Assembly (NCBI RefSeq): GCF_900162685.1
Contig: NZ_LT727827.1
Span: forward strand, 686,200-750,199
Direction of reading: 5' to 3'
DNA from: Terribacillus halophilus
GTDB lineage: Bacteria > Bacillota > Bacilli > Bacillales > Amphibacillaceae
Length of the DNA stretch: 64,000 bases
Below, piece after piece: positions 55,501 to 64,000 of this stretch; the stretch's first letter is position 1; each line of letters starts with the position of its first letter. The translations under genes were made by a program, and so were the position numbers. The notes beneath the pieces are model-generated. The model made no database searches. It saw nothing but the letters and a program-made list of their open reading frames with translations, and was not told where the DNA came from.

Positions 55501-56908
55501 CTACAGTGAGCGAGCTATCGGCCTGCAAAAGTAACGCAATCACACCACTCACATGCGGAGCTGCCATTGATGTTCCGCTAAATGCAGCACTATAATCACT
55601 GCCGCTGACAGCGGAGTAAATGTTCACCCCTGGCGCTGCAATATCTGGCTTGATTTCCCCTTCATATGGAGAAGGTCCGCGGGAAGAGAAGCTAGCTAAT
55701 CCATCTTCGCTATCCGTAGCCGCTACAGAGATGGACTCTGGATAGTTGGAAGGTGCAGATACTGTCGCGTCTCCATCGCCGTCATTCCCTGCAGAAAACA
55801 CAGGTACGATACCCGCATTCCGCCATGACTGTACAACATCCCGGTACCACTCATCCAGGCCTGGACCGCCGCCCCAAGAGTTATTGATAATGTCAGGCGC
55901 CATTTCCGGGTGCGGCGTACCTGCTTCATCCTTAGGAGCCAGCATCCATTCAGCTGCATCCAAGAGAATAGCATCTGTTGTCTGACCTTGGCCAGTATCT
56001 GGATGGAACGCTTTTACCGCGATCCACTTCGCACCTGGCGCTACACCGATATCAGCAGAGTCATCTGCTGCTGCACCAACTGCTGTACCGATTGTATGTG
56101 TACCATGATCCAGGTCATCATACGGGACAGCCTCTCCATCAACCGCATCATACCAGTTAAATTCATGCGTCACATTATCCGGATCAGCAGGATTATAACC
56201 GCGATATTTTTCTAATAACGCTGGGTGGTCATATTGAACACCGGTATCCAAACCGCCAATCACAATACCGGAACCATCCAGTCCTGTTTCTTGCCAAACT
56301 GCAGGTGCTCCAATTCTTTCTACACCCCACGCTTCCACTTCTTCAGCTAAAGCAGCAACCTTCTTTTCTTCAGCCTTCGTTGGTTCAAGGATTTTACGCT
56401 CTCTGTTCGGCAGAATTTTTTCCACTTCCTCCGAAGCAGCCAAATCCTCCATAACACCTTTTGTGCTCGTGACCTTCAATGCATTCACGATGTAATAAGC
56501 ATCGAACGTTTTTACAACTCCCTTATCCTTCGCTTGCTTCAAATAATCCAGCAAGTTCGCTTGAGAAGCATCTGCTGTAGCACGCAAATTACTTACAACA
56601 GCAGAATTCTGAATCCGCTTCGTCTCTTCTGCTGAAAGACTAGCAGACTGCTTTTGCGCCTTCTCAACTGCTATTTCAGCAGCTTTCTTCGTATTCGCCT
56701 GATCCTTCAGCTTCACCAAATATGTCACTTGGTCATCCGCTTTGAACTGCGATGTAACATCTTTGTCCACTTTCGCAGCTACACCTTCACTCGCTTTCAC
56801 AGAAGTTCGCTCAGAAGACTGTGCTCGTGAAGCTGTAGGAGAAAACAAAGACAAAAGGAAAATTCCGACCGCCAAGATACTGAGCCACTTTGTCATACGT
56901 TTCTGCAT
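52586..56908 (-). CDS. Large secreted subtilisin-type protease (bacillopeptidase F-like)
   Basis: From the ATG at 56908 (AAAGGAG upstream) the protein has 1440 residues. A signal peptide (LSILAVGIFLLSLFSPTASRA) is followed by an inhibitor-type propeptide (to about 175). The S8 domain has D221 (GGLDTGVQYDHP), H268 (DHGTHTIG) and S447 (FSGTSMAAPHVSG). Then come a bacterial Ig-like or jelly-roll region, a Lys-rich linker (about 800-830), carboxypeptidase-regulatory-like beta domains (about 870-1000) and two or three Ig-like repeats near the end. The layout resembles bacillopeptidase F (Bpr). No sortase motif or S-layer domain is seen, so it is probably released. Confidence 0.9.
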   Translation of the reverse strand: MQKRMTKWLSILAVGIFLLSLFSPTASRAQSSERTSVKASEGVAAKVDKDVTSQFKADDQVTYLVKLKDQANTKKAAEIAVEKAQKQSASLSAEETKRIQNSAVVSNLRATADASQANLLDYLKQAKDKGVVKTFDAYYIVNALKVTSTKGVMEDLAASEEVEKILPNRERKILEPTKAEEKKVAALAEEVEAWGVERIGAPAVWQETGLDGSGIVIGGLDTGVQYDHPALLEKYRGYNPADPDNVTHEFNWYDAVDGEAVPYDDLDHGTHTIGTAVGAAADDSADIGVAPGAKWIAVKAFHPDTGQGQTTDAILLDAAEWMLAPKDEAGTPHPEMAPDIINNSWGGGPGLDEWYRDVVQSWRNAGIVPVFSAGNDGDGDATVSAPSNYPESISVAATDSEDGLASFSSRGPSPYEGEIKPDIAAPGVNIYSAVSGSDYSAAFSGTSMAAPHVSGVIALLLQADSSLTVDEIETILYDTAERQTSSDYPDEINEGFGHGIVNAYLAVSSIASGVGEINGSVYQDGEDQEAAVINHEAIAEVYQGVATPLTATVTDNVSADTVTLQYKKDGGEWQTVEASLVDGNAASGTYQAVLPAEATTGSALVYKFVATDFGGNTSETDVYNVELLTPLTVGYTQDFEEEPAGWTSFGDQNSWEWGAPAAGPEAAASGEKVYGTGAYLNNSDATLLAPPVAVPEEGETYLQFQSWFDLETNYDYGHVVVSTDKENWEQVGSYNGANGDWSADQVNLSDYAGQTVYVGFHIESDGSVSKQGWYIDDVAISDTSNASASIMKGTKKVKEDAKQIAESAKGKKKVKAKKLAPTPIRNVQGPTLPDGQADNSEISPTALPVDATVTVQETGRSVQTDPADGSYRLLQAAGDVTLEASAYGFHSSSAPVTVSEGTAVTQNFTLDPIAEGTVTGKVTNAQTGEAVEGAKVYVVEDAAVQPIETDENGVYTLSAYEGTYTLKITAASFKGTELEVTVTADETAEKNVELEPFIGFAGEIGYDDGTAENAKAYYDAGNGWAVKFTLAEGQSSALVTGGLFRFWDESFPTPGGTDFAVEIYDDSGENGAPGKKLAGPIAGEALRNGEWTQVDLSGEGVVVNSDFYILYVQTDANPNTPALALDENGEFSNRSLQYVGGEWSPVPEAEGNYMIRALVDYEAEAPVITSPAPDTVTKEDKVTVEGTASPRGSIEVSNNGEVVASVEATEQGTFAAEVELTEGENSLTAVTKLENGSTAPSEAVTIIRDQTAPELNITAPEDASKTNKETVTVTGTVADDYLDKVKINGAKAEVKEDGTFSKRILLEEGTNEIKVVATDQAGNKTKQVINLEADYTAPVLKNVQPAQDTSLQPGETVVISFESEPGLEDATFYLKAPLTNFRTTAQATELPMRETEDGHYVGYWTATSSAKLDGADIVVKATDAFGNETEATASGKVFVE

Positions 56909-57425
56909 GTTCTCACTCGCTCCTTTTTTAATTGATAGCTTCCTGCCAGAAACAATTGCACCTCCGTTCGCCAAAATGACAGATTGTGTAAAATCGCTCA
57001 GATGTTATAGACTAGCTTACGAGAATATGTCGGTTTCGGGAAGAGAAGGCGGGAAAAAGGGGAGCATATACATAGAAGAACAGAAATCCTGCGTGATAAT
57101 AGTAATAATTTTCAGTTAATTAAGAGTGAGAGTTTCTGAAAAGTTAGGAAAAGCAACTATAGTCACCGGAAGATGGTCCTTGAACATGGATGAACAGACT
57201 GTAAAGTAACGAAGATTACCTTCCTCAACTTGTGCATAGTTAATGATTATTTCTCAACAGAATTGTGCTTCTGCATGATAGGCTGTTTAATCTTGGGAAT
57301 GTTTTCTTTAATTAGGAAGCTAACGAAACTGTTGCGATACTTTCTCTAGAAGAAGGCTTATAGTCGGCATATTCCCTAAATATCATCCATTGAATTTAAA
57401 GAAACAGGATATAAGACCTATAAAC
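56909..57425. other. Non-coding region between the protease gene and yebC-like gene
   Basis: About 500 bases without a convincing frame. The part near 56909-57000 should hold the protease promoter. A plus-strand frame at 56742-57119 mostly mirrors the protease gene and is rejected. Confidence 0.5.
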
Positions 57426-57464
57426 AAAAAAAGCTTAGAATGCCTATATGGCTCTAAGCTTTTT
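57426..57464 (-). terminator. Terminator of the yebC-like gene
   Basis: Stem AAAAAGCTTAGA / TCTAAGCTTTTT just beyond the stop codon. Confidence 0.8.
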
Positions 57465-57469
57465 CCTGT

Positions 57470-58186
57470 TTAACCTAAATCGACATTATGATAAACCTGC
57501 TGCACATCCTCAAGATCTTCAAGCGCATCGATTAGCTTCTCAAACTGCTCCTGCGTTTCCGCATCAAGTGTCACGTCGTTTTGTGCCAGCATGGAAAGCT
57601 CTGCAACCGTGAACTCTTCGATGCCAGCTCCCTTAAGTGCTTCCTGTACTGCATGGAATTGATCTGGCTCTGCATACACGATGACTGCCTCATCTTCTTC
57701 AAGGATATCACGCGCATCAACGTCTGCTTCCATTAGAATTTCTAATACCTCATCTGAGGATTTACCTTCAATTCCGATAACAGCTGTTGCATCAAACATG
57801 TAAGCAACGGAGCCGCTGACGCCCATGTTACCACCGTTCTTACCAAATGCAGCACGAACCTCTGGCGCTGTACGGTTTACGTTGTTTGTCAGTGCATCGA
57901 CAATAATCATAGAGCCATTCGGACCGAAACCTTCGTAACGCATATCGTCGTAATTTTCTTCGCCGCCGCCTTTGGCTTTCTCGATTGCACGCTCGATAAT
58001 TGCTTTTGGCACGTTATACGTTTTTGCACGCTCTAATACAAATTTCAGCGCTTGGTTCGCCTCCGGATCTGGTTCGCCTTGTTTGGCTGCAACGTAGATC
58101 TCCCGGCCGAATTTCGCATAAATTCTGCTCGTATTGGCATCCTTTGAAGCTTTCTTCTCTTTGATATTGTTCCATTTACGTCCCAT
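57470..58186 (-). CDS. YebC/PmpR-family protein
   Basis: A 238-residue member of the YebC family: [20 protein letters not shown], then [16 protein letters not shown] and [20 protein letters not shown]. These proteins act as transcription regulators or, as shown recently for the family, help ribosomes through proline stretches. Close to B. subtilis YeeI. A single gene with its own terminator. Which of the two YebC subgroups it belongs to cannot be told here. Confidence 0.9.
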   Translation of the reverse strand: MGRKWNNIKEKKASKDANTSRIYAKFGREIYVAAKQGEPDPEANQALKFVLERAKTYNVPKAIIERAIEKAKGGGEENYDDMRYEGFGPNGSMIIVDALTNNVNRTAPEVRAAFGKNGGNMGVSGSVAYMFDATAVIGIEGKSSDEVLEILMEADVDARDILEEDEAVIVYAEPDQFHAVQEALKGAGIEEFTVAELSMLAQNDVTLDAETQEQFEKLIDALEDLEDVQQVYHNVDLG

Positions 58187-58368
58187 TGATGAACACTCTC
58201 TTTCAATCTATTTTAAAACTGTTTGTGAAATGATAATTGCTGTTACCATTATAACGCAAAACGCAGTGTACTAAAACTAGGGTTACTCGACAAGAGTGGT
58301 TAACATCGTCGTATTCCGGTTATGTAATAAAGTGAACCAATACAGGAAATATAGAAAGGCGGCTGGCC

Positions 58369-59565
58369 ATGACACCAGATCATTTAATCATCTTTCTAGC
58401 AATAGGCTACATTTTCTTTTCTCTGGATAAGAAACAGCAGAAGCTGCCTGTTCCGCTGCTTTTAGTTATAACAGGGGTTATTCTATCCTTCATACCTTAT
58501 TTCTCAGAGGTGACAATCAGCCGGGAACTAATCTACAAAGGCTTCCTGCCAGCACTATTATTTATCTCGGCTTATCGTTATTCGTTCAAATCTATAAAGA
58601 GATTCGGACCATTTTTCGGCCTTTTAAGCACACTGGGATTGTTTATCACAGTCTTACTGCTCGGCTTGGCTGTCTGGAGCATAGGCTCATTGTTTATTAC
58701 GATTTCCTTAATCGGCGCATTAGTAATTGCCTCTATTCTTACACCAACGGATCCCGTTTCCGTAGAATCAGTCTTAGAGGAATCAGATATCAATAAGAAA
58801 TACACAGCCAATTTAGAGGGCGAATCTATGATTAACGATGGTACAAGTGTTGTCATCTTCACGATTGTCTCTACTATGTATACAGCAGGAAAGTCCTTCT
58901 CCTTTTTGCATCTGATGAAGGAATTTCTAACAGTATCCTTAGGCGGTATCTTAATCGGCCTTGTATTAGGCTGGCTTTTATCAAAGAATATTCATATCCT
59001 GAAGAATCACACCTATCAGGTAATGGTAAGTATTATCGTTGCTTACGGAAGCTTTTATTTGGCGGAGATCTTCGGTTTTTCCGGGGTATTGGCCACAGTG
59101 ACAAGTGGTATCATGTTCTCTTATGAATTGCAGAAGACGGATGATGAGGAACAAAGCCGCCGTATTCAGGGTGGCTTCTGGAATATTATTGAGCCAACCA
59201 TCTTATCTTTAGTTTTCATCGTACTTGGTATTGTGTCCATGCAATATATCCAATGGAAGCATTTCGGCTTATTCCTGCTAATCTTCTTACTATCTATAGC
59301 AGTAAGATTCGTTGTATTAGTATTAATTGCTTTACCAAAGCAGAAATGGCGTAAGCTTGTTTTTTGGAGAGGTGCGACCATCCTAACATTTGCTGGTGTA
59401 AGAGGAACCATGAGCATTGTACTTTTATTAACACTGCAAACGAAACTATCTGCCGATCATTATATATTGTCACTCTCATTCGGTGCCGTACTTCTATCGC
59501 TCGTCCTGCAGACCATTATTATCTATCCGCTTTCTCTGATTCTCAAAAAGTCGGGATCCTCATAA
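58369..59565 (+). CDS. CPA1-type sodium/proton antiporter
   Basis: A 398-residue membrane protein with about 11-12 helices and no long cytosolic tail. It carries the CPA1 ion-site motif LTPTDPVSVESVLEES and EGESMINDGTSVVIF in the next helix, both typical of NhaP-type exchangers. It probably exports sodium for protons. The start has AAAGGCGG upstream. A single gene followed by a terminator. Confidence 0.88.
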   Translation: MTPDHLIIFLAIGYIFFSLDKKQQKLPVPLLLVITGVILSFIPYFSEVTISRELIYKGFLPALLFISAYRYSFKSIKRFGPFFGLLSTLGLFITVLLLGLAVWSIGSLFITISLIGALVIASILTPTDPVSVESVLEESDINKKYTANLEGESMINDGTSVVIFTIVSTMYTAGKSFSFLHLMKEFLTVSLGGILIGLVLGWLLSKNIHILKNHTYQVMVSIIVAYGSFYLAEIFGFSGVLATVTSGIMFSYELQKTDDEEQSRRIQGGFWNIIEPTILSLVFIVLGIVSMQYIQWKHFGLFLLIFLLSIAVRFVVLVLIALPKQKWRKLVFWRGATILTFAGVRGTMSIVLLLTLQTKLSADHYILSLSFGAVLLSLVLQTIIIYPLSLILKKSGSS

Positions 59566-59578
59566 GGATTCCGACTTC
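59547..59578. terminator. Terminator after the antiporter gene
   Basis: Stem AAGTCGG-ATCC / GGAT-CCGACTT with a small bulge. It overlaps the end of the frameshifted gene on the other strand. Confidence 0.65.
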
Positions 59579-59771
59579 TTGCTGAACTGCTTGTATGCTG
59601 TTTCAAAAGCTTGATAGCTATCAGAGCCAAGTTTGTTTGTATCTTGGTCAAACAACCGAGAAAAAACAATCTGGTAGGCGTCTGCTCTACTGCATTGCCT
59701 GGAGTTCATTACTAGTTCTAAATAAGAAAAAAATATTCCGGACTCAGTTTACCGCCTTTATTTAGGATCAT
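59560..59771 (-). pseudogene. Small gene broken by a frameshift in a T-run
   Basis: A ribosome site (GAGGAG) precedes an ATG at 59771 giving MILNKGGKLSPEYFF. After a run of seven T the frame ends at once. Adding one T joins it to a second frame, YLELVMNSRQCSRADAYQIV and later SDSYQAFETAYKQFSKKSE, for about 70 residues. The composition of both parts is protein-like. It is either a recent pseudogene, a slippage site or a sequencing error. Function unknown. Confidence 0.4.
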
Positions 59772-59919
59772 ATGAACGTCTCCTCTCTTCATTTACTTGT
59801 GTCTCGTCTTTCATTTATTACCACAATACTACGTCAACATCTTTCCTATACTTTAATATATAATGGTTGCTTTATATAACAATTTGCTTATATACTGACA
59901 GAGAAAGGAGGTCTTGCAT

Positions 59920-60267
59920 ATGGCAACTACACAATCCTTAAGTACTGGAACTCTAACGGAAACCTTAAAGATTCTTCATGATCCAACACGACTGTTGTTA
60001 TTAAAGCTGCTGACGGAGAAGGAATACTGTGTCTGTGAGCTTGTTGAGATGTTTGACATTAGCCAGCCAGCTGTGAGCCAGCATTTGCGCAAGTACCGGC
60101 AAGCTGGTCTTGTTATAGAAGAAAAGCGCGGACAATGGCGCTACTATCAATTCGATCCTTCTTGTCCGCAAAGTGCTCTCGTAAAAAGTGTCTTGGCACA
60201 GCTGGACGCGCAAGATGAACAACTTGTACAGCTTCGGCACAAAGCAGAAGCAATTACTTGCAGTTAG
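59920..60267 (+). CDS. arsR: ArsR/SmtB-family metal-responsive repressor
   Basis: A 115-residue protein starting at an ATG with AAAGGAGG upstream. The winged helix has [20 protein letters not shown], and just before it CVCELVEMF carries the Cys-X-Cys pair that binds arsenite or other thiophilic metals in ArsR; the third Cys of some homologues is absent. It is the first gene of arsR-arsB-CoA disulfide reductase and should repress that operon. Confidence 0.9.
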   Translation: MATTQSLSTGTLTETLKILHDPTRLLLLKLLTEKEYCVCELVEMFDISQPAVSQHLRKYRQAGLVIEEKRGQWRYYQFDPSCPQSALVKSVLAQLDAQDEQLVQLRHKAEAITCS

Positions 60268-60280
60268 GAGCAATACACAA

Positions 60281-61579
60281 ATGATCACCACTATTTTAGC
60301 CTGCCTTATTTTTTTCGTTACTCTAGTACTCATTATCTGGCAGCCGAAAAATCTCAATATCGGCTATAGCGCCTGTGCTGGTGCCGTTCTTGCTTTGCTA
60401 ATCGGTGTCGTTGACCTTAGCGACGTATGGGAAGTAACAACAATCGTCTGGAATGCAACTCTAGCCTTCGTAGCAATTATACTTATCTCGCTTATCCTGG
60501 ACGCGATTGGCTTTTTTGAATGGGCTGCCTTACATATGGCTGCAGCAGCCAAAGGAAATGGCACTAAGATGTTTGTTTATGTCTGTCTGCTCGGTGCTGT
60601 TGTTGCTGCTTTCTTCGCCAATGACGGAGCGGCATTAATTTTAACACCAATTGTCTTGGCAATGGTTCGGGCGCTGCGGCTTGATGAAGCGCTTGTCTTT
60701 CCATTCATTATAGCGAGCGGATTTATTGCAGATACTACATCCTTACCGCTTGTTGTAAGTAATCTGGTGAACATCGTATCCGCTGACTTTTTTGATATTA
60801 CTTTTCTGGAGTATGCATCACGTATGATCGTACCGAATTTCATTTCGCTTGGTGCGAGTATCCTTGTGCTTTATTTATTTTTCCGGAAACGTATACCAGC
60901 TGTCTATGATGTAACGACAGTGAAAGAACCTGGATCAGCAATTAAGGATAAGAAATTGTTCAAACTATCTTGGTATGTGTTAGCACTGTTGCTGATTGGT
61001 TATCTCGTCTGTGAGTTCATCCATATTCCAGTATCCGTTGTAGCGGGAGTTATTGCTATTGTCTTTTTGCTTATTGCACGCCGCAGTCCAGCAGTGCAAA
61101 CAAAGACAGTAGTCAAAGGGGCACCATGGAATATCGTTTTCTTTTCGATTGGTATGTATGTTGTCGTGTATGGCTTACGTAATGCAGGTCTGACAGACTT
61201 ACTAGCTGATATCATTCAATATGTTGCTGACGAAGGTCTGTTTATCGGAACTCTCGGCATGGGCTTTATTGCAGCTATTCTTTCGTCTGTCATGAACAAT
61301 ATGCCAACCGTTATGATTGACGCTATCGCTATTTCACAGACAAATGCAACTGGTGTACTGAAAGAAGCTCTTATATACGCCAACGTAATTGGATCCGATT
61401 TAGGACCGAAGATCACACCAATTGGCTCCTTGGCTACATTGCTTTGGCTGCATGTACTTACACAGAAGGGTGTCAAAATCTCATGGGGCACCTATTTCAA
61501 GACAGGTGTGATTTTAACTATCCCTACCATGTTCTTAACTCTAACAGGATTATATATCTGGTTACGCATTATCCACTAA
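60281..61579 (+). CDS. arsB: Arsenite efflux pump ArsB
   Basis: From the ATG at 60281 (TAGGAGC upstream) the protein has 432 residues and 11-12 membrane segments of the ArsB/NhaD type. It contains [20 protein letters not shown] and [15 protein letters not shown], then [19 protein letters not shown], the family pattern for the transport site. It exports arsenite or antimonite. It lies 13 bases after arsR. The longer upstream frame overlaps arsR and is rejected. Confidence 0.92.
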   Translation: MITTILACLIFFVTLVLIIWQPKNLNIGYSACAGAVLALLIGVVDLSDVWEVTTIVWNATLAFVAIILISLILDAIGFFEWAALHMAAAAKGNGTKMFVYVCLLGAVVAAFFANDGAALILTPIVLAMVRALRLDEALVFPFIIASGFIADTTSLPLVVSNLVNIVSADFFDITFLEYASRMIVPNFISLGASILVLYLFFRKRIPAVYDVTTVKEPGSAIKDKKLFKLSWYVLALLLIGYLVCEFIHIPVSVVAGVIAIVFLLIARRSPAVQTKTVVKGAPWNIVFFSIGMYVVVYGLRNAGLTDLLADIIQYVADEGLFIGTLGMGFIAAILSSVMNNMPTVMIDAIAISQTNATGVLKEALIYANVIGSDLGPKITPIGSLATLLWLHVLTQKGVKISWGTYFKTGVILTIPTMFLTLTGLYIWLRIIH

Positions 61580-61591
61580 AGGAGAGATATG

Positions 61592-63229
61592 ATGAAAATA
61601 CGCATTATTGGCTCTGTGGCTGCCGGCACTTCTGTCGCAGCAAAAGCACGCCGTAACAATGAAGAGGCAGACATCCGTATCTATGACAGAGATTATGACA
61701 TCTCCTACAGCGTCTGCGGCATTCCTTATTTTATTGGCGAGGAAGTTGAGGAGTTAGAAACACTCAATCCACGTGACGCTTCTTTCTTTAAGAAACGCTA
61801 CAATGTTTCTATCCAGACAAGACATGAAGTAGTTTCTATTGATCATAACAGCAAGAAGTTGACGATTAAGAATTTAAATACTGGGGAGACATTGACAGAC
61901 ACATATGATGTACTTGTTTTTGCTACTGGTGCAACACCGCTCACCCCAGCTATAGAAGGAACAGAGCTAGAGCACGTCTTCCATGTGCGAACTATCCAGC
62001 ATGCAGGCGCCATTGATAAGTTTATTGAATCCAGAAAGCCAAAAACAGCTACTATTATAGGCGCTGGTTATATTGGATTGGAAATGGCTGAACAACTCAC
62101 TCATCTTGGTGTAAAAGTAAACCTGATCCAGCGCAGCAATCAAGTGATGAAGCACTTGGATAAAGATATAGCTGATCAAATTGCTGACACACTGCAAACG
62201 CATGGTGTAAAGCTGCTGCTTGAGCAAGAAGCAGCTCGTATTACACAATCGGAAGTTGTTACTTCTACAGGAGAAACAATTGCATCTGATATTGTCTTCC
62301 TGGCTGTTGGCGTAAAGCCAAATACAGCCTTAGCCGAATCAATTGGTGTGGAGATTGGTGAAACAGGCGCAATAGCAGTAAACGAGAAAATGCAGACGAA
62401 CTTGCCGGATGTGTATGCAGTGGGTGACGCAGCCGAGAGCTTCTCTGTTCTAACAGGAAAGCCTATCTATCGTCCCCTAGGCTCCACAGCCAATAAAATG
62501 GGCCGCATTGCAGGTGATGTCATCACTGGCGGAACATCTGCCCACCGCGGCATACTAGGCACTGGTATAGTCCGTGTATTTGAGCTAGCTATTGCGCAAA
62601 CAGGTATGAACGAAAAAGAAGCTCTACGTTATGGCTACGATATTGAAACACTACACAATATTAAACCTGCGCGCGCTCCTTACTTAGGTGGTAAAGAACT
62701 GACCATTAAAGCAATTGCCGATCGAGCTACTGGGCGCCTGCTCGGTGTTCAAGCAATCGGAGAAGAAGGTGTAGATAAACGTATCGATGTATTTGTTACC
62801 GCCATGACTTTTGGTGCAAAAGCAGAAGATCTGTTTCACCTGGATCTAGCCTATGCACCGCCATTCAGCACAACAAAAGATCCCGTCATGTACACCGGCA
62901 TGGCACTGGATAACGCCATCAGAAAGCAAAACAAACTACTAACACCAAAGCAGCTGCAGGAAAGGCTCAAAGAAGGTGAACAGTTCCAAGTCATTGATAC
63001 CCGAGCAAAAACGCAATACGATACATCACATGTAACTAGTGCCATCAATATCCCGCTAGCAGAGCTTCGGGAAAAGGCAAAAGAACTCGACCCATCAAAA
63101 CCAACCCTTTGCTACTGCAACAGCGGCGTAACGGGTAACGCAGCACAGAACGTTCTGCGCAATATGGGATTTGAAGAAGTATATAATCTATCTGGTGGCA
63201 ATAAGAACTATCAGAAATACCGACAGTAA
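61592..63229 (+). CDS. CoA-disulfide reductase with C-terminal rhodanese domain
   Basis: A 545-residue flavoprotein. The N-terminal NAD(P)/FAD part has GSVAAGTSVAAKARRNNEE and the single active-site Cys (C42) in SYSVCGIPYF, as in CoA-disulfide reductases. The second nucleotide fold is IIGAGYIGLEMAE. From about 455 a rhodanese domain follows, with its loop CYCNSGVTGNAAQN. Such fusions reduce CoA disulfide or persulfides. It lies 12 bases after arsB in the ars operon, so it may keep thiols reduced during arsenic stress or act on thio-species. That role is inferred. Confidence 0.9.
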   Translation: MKIRIIGSVAAGTSVAAKARRNNEEADIRIYDRDYDISYSVCGIPYFIGEEVEELETLNPRDASFFKKRYNVSIQTRHEVVSIDHNSKKLTIKNLNTGETLTDTYDVLVFATGATPLTPAIEGTELEHVFHVRTIQHAGAIDKFIESRKPKTATIIGAGYIGLEMAEQLTHLGVKVNLIQRSNQVMKHLDKDIADQIADTLQTHGVKLLLEQEAARITQSEVVTSTGETIASDIVFLAVGVKPNTALAESIGVEIGETGAIAVNEKMQTNLPDVYAVGDAAESFSVLTGKPIYRPLGSTANKMGRIAGDVITGGTSAHRGILGTGIVRVFELAIAQTGMNEKEALRYGYDIETLHNIKPARAPYLGGKELTIKAIADRATGRLLGVQAIGEEGVDKRIDVFVTAMTFGAKAEDLFHLDLAYAPPFSTTKDPVMYTGMALDNAIRKQNKLLTPKQLQERLKEGEQFQVIDTRAKTQYDTSHVTSAINIPLAELREKAKELDPSKPTLCYCNSGVTGNAAQNVLRNMGFEEVYNLSGGNKNYQKYRQ

Positions 63230-63230
63230 G

Positions 63231-63265
63231 GAAAAGCCGTATACACGTTGTATGCGGCTTTTTTA
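63231..63265 (+). terminator. Terminator of the ars operon
   Basis: Stem AAAAGCCGTATAC / GTATGCGGCTTTT with a T-run, just after the last gene. Confidence 0.85.
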
Positions 63266-63361
63266 GTTTATATCAAGTATGTAGATTGAATTGGGAGACA
63301 CATAAACAGCACATGCATATACCACAATTTCCGAAATCACATTCCCATTAGGAGGTATCTC

Positions 63362-63553
63362 ATGATAGTAATCTTTGTTGTTATCCTTACCCTTTTTAGT
63401 TTGCTCACCATTGCATCTGTCATTGCCCTTACACTTACCCGTAAGCAAAGTCACTATTCTCCTAAAGAACATCACACCAACTCCACTGAACGTGCTAAGA
63501 ATGATGTGAAGAACTATATCGATTCGAATGAATTTACTAATAATGATTTATAA
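63362..63553 (+). CDS. Small membrane protein
   Basis: A 63-residue protein with TTAGGAGG before the ATG. One N-terminal membrane helix (MIVIFVVILTLFSLLTIASV) is followed by a polar tail. It has its own terminator. Function unknown. Confidence 0.6.
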   Translation: MIVIFVVILTLFSLLTIASVIALTLTRKQSHYSPKEHHTNSTERAKNDVKNYIDSNEFTNNDL

Positions 63554-63590
63554 GTACACCAGATATATAGTTTACTTTTAATATTAATTC

Positions 63591-63620
63591 AAAGGCCAAG
63601 TGAAGATAGTTGGCCTTTTT
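63591..63620 (+). terminator. Terminator of the small membrane protein gene
   Basis: Stem AAAGGCCAA / TTGGCCTTT followed by T. Confidence 0.8.
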
Positions 63621-63707
63621 AGATTGATAAGGAAGAGTATAAATAAAAGTTAACTACGAGAAAAACAGATAAATACAAAACGATTTACAGTATCCAAATC
63701 CACACAA

Positions 63708-63738
63708 AAAAACCTAGAGTCTTAAGACTCTAGGTTTT
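63708..63738 (-). terminator. Terminator of the rRNA operon
   Basis: Perfect palindrome ACCTAGAGTCTTAAGACTCTAGGT (positions 63711-63734) with T-runs, just beyond the last tRNA on the minus strand. Confidence 0.85.
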
Positions 63739-63745
63739 CGTGATA

Positions 63746-63818
63746 AGCTTCCTAGCGGACTTGAACCGCTGACCCCCACCTTACCATGGTGGTGCTCTAC
63801 CGACTGAGCTAAGGAAGC
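63746..63818 (-). tRNA. tRNA-Thr (GGT)
   Basis: Acceptor GCTTCCT / AGGAAGC, anticodon stem CCACC / GGTGG with loop ATGGTAA (GGT). CCA is not encoded. Last gene of the rRNA operon. Confidence 0.95.
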
Positions 63819-63821
63819 GAA

Positions 63822-63896
63822 TGGCTCCACAGGCAGGATTCGAACCTGCGACCGATCGGTTAACAGCCGATAGCTCTACCACTGAGCTACTGTGGA
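63822..63896 (-). tRNA. tRNA-Asn (GTT)
   Basis: Acceptor TCCACAG / CTGTGGA, anticodon loop CTGTTAA (GTT), CCA encoded. Lies between 5S rRNA and tRNA-Thr. Confidence 0.97.
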
Positions 63897-63923
63897 ACAA
63901 TATAAATATGTATACAAAAAAAT

Positions 63924-64000
63924 TGCCTGGCAGCGTCCTACTCTCACGGGGCGAACCCAACTACCATCGGCGCTGAAGAGCTTAACTACTGTGTTCGGCA
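63924..64000 (-). rRNA. rrf: 5S ribosomal RNA (3' part, cut by the window)
   Basis: The minus strand reads the conserved 3' half of 5S rRNA (CCGAACACAG, AGCGCCGATGGTAGT, GAGAGTAGG and a GCCAGGCA end). The rest lies beyond the window. Confidence 0.95.

Noticed and set aside
52480..56215. Plus-strand frames across the protease gene
   Set aside because: Antisense shadows of one long, well-supported gene.

Overview
The window comes from a Bacillaceae chromosome (Firmicutes). The evidence is the order sigW-rsiW-cdaA-cdaR-glmM-glmS, a glmS ribozyme leader, a Spo0E-type phosphatase, a bacillopeptidase F-like protease, a GabR-type regulator and a Bacillus-style tRNA cluster. The genus cannot be fixed from sequence alone.

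Region 1 (1 to about 33.4 kb) is an AT-rich accessory island that ends just downstream of glmS, the classical attTn7 site. Its left part is a Tn7-like operon (tnsA-tnsB-tnsC-tnsD, minus strand, tnsD cut by the window edge) with a serine resolvase gene immediately upstream. TnsA has lost the metal-binding residues of its nuclease site, while the TnsB DDE triad and the TnsC Walker motifs are intact. Together with the resolvase this suggests a Tn7-like element that transposes through cointegrates. Further right are an unknown membrane protein, a tandem four-helix-bundle protein, a plasmid-type parM/parR pair, a complete type I restriction-modification system whose HsdS has two nearly identical recognition domains, and a primase/replication-type protein. 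Next comes a stretch of gene debris with repeats (166-bp direct repeats, intracellular subtilisin fragments, an istB remnant, small regulators and small proteins). After it lie a lipoprotein / lipase-helical protein / small helical protein operon that recalls reverse-LXG type VII toxins, a DUF4238 protein, a decayed IS3-family element, a 27-residue hydrophobic peptide gene and a frameshifted histidinol phosphatase. The last 1.1 kb before glmS carries several arrays of Tn7-end-like sites, as if Tn7-type elements had inserted there more than once.

Region 2 (33.4 to 44.1 kb) is core genome on the minus strand: glmS with its ribozyme, glmM, cdaR, cdaA, rsiW and sigW (with a sigma-W autoregulatory promoter). 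Then come a spo0E-like gene, an unknown gene, a niacin-type MFS transporter with a NiaR-like palindrome, and a ctaG/DUF2243 pair.

Region 3 (44.2 to 45.1 kb) is a nine-gene tRNA cluster. Region 4 (45.4 to 52.5 kb) is a GABA catabolism locus: gabD, divergent gabR, gabT, a permease and a second gabD. The two gabD copies share a 258-bp identical block that looks like gene conversion. Region 5 (52.6 to 63.6 kb) holds a large secreted subtilase, a YebC-family protein, a CPA1 antiporter, an arsR-arsB-CoA disulfide reductase operon and a small membrane protein. The window ends in the tail of an rRNA operon (tRNA-Thr, tRNA-Asn and partial 5S rRNA, minus strand).
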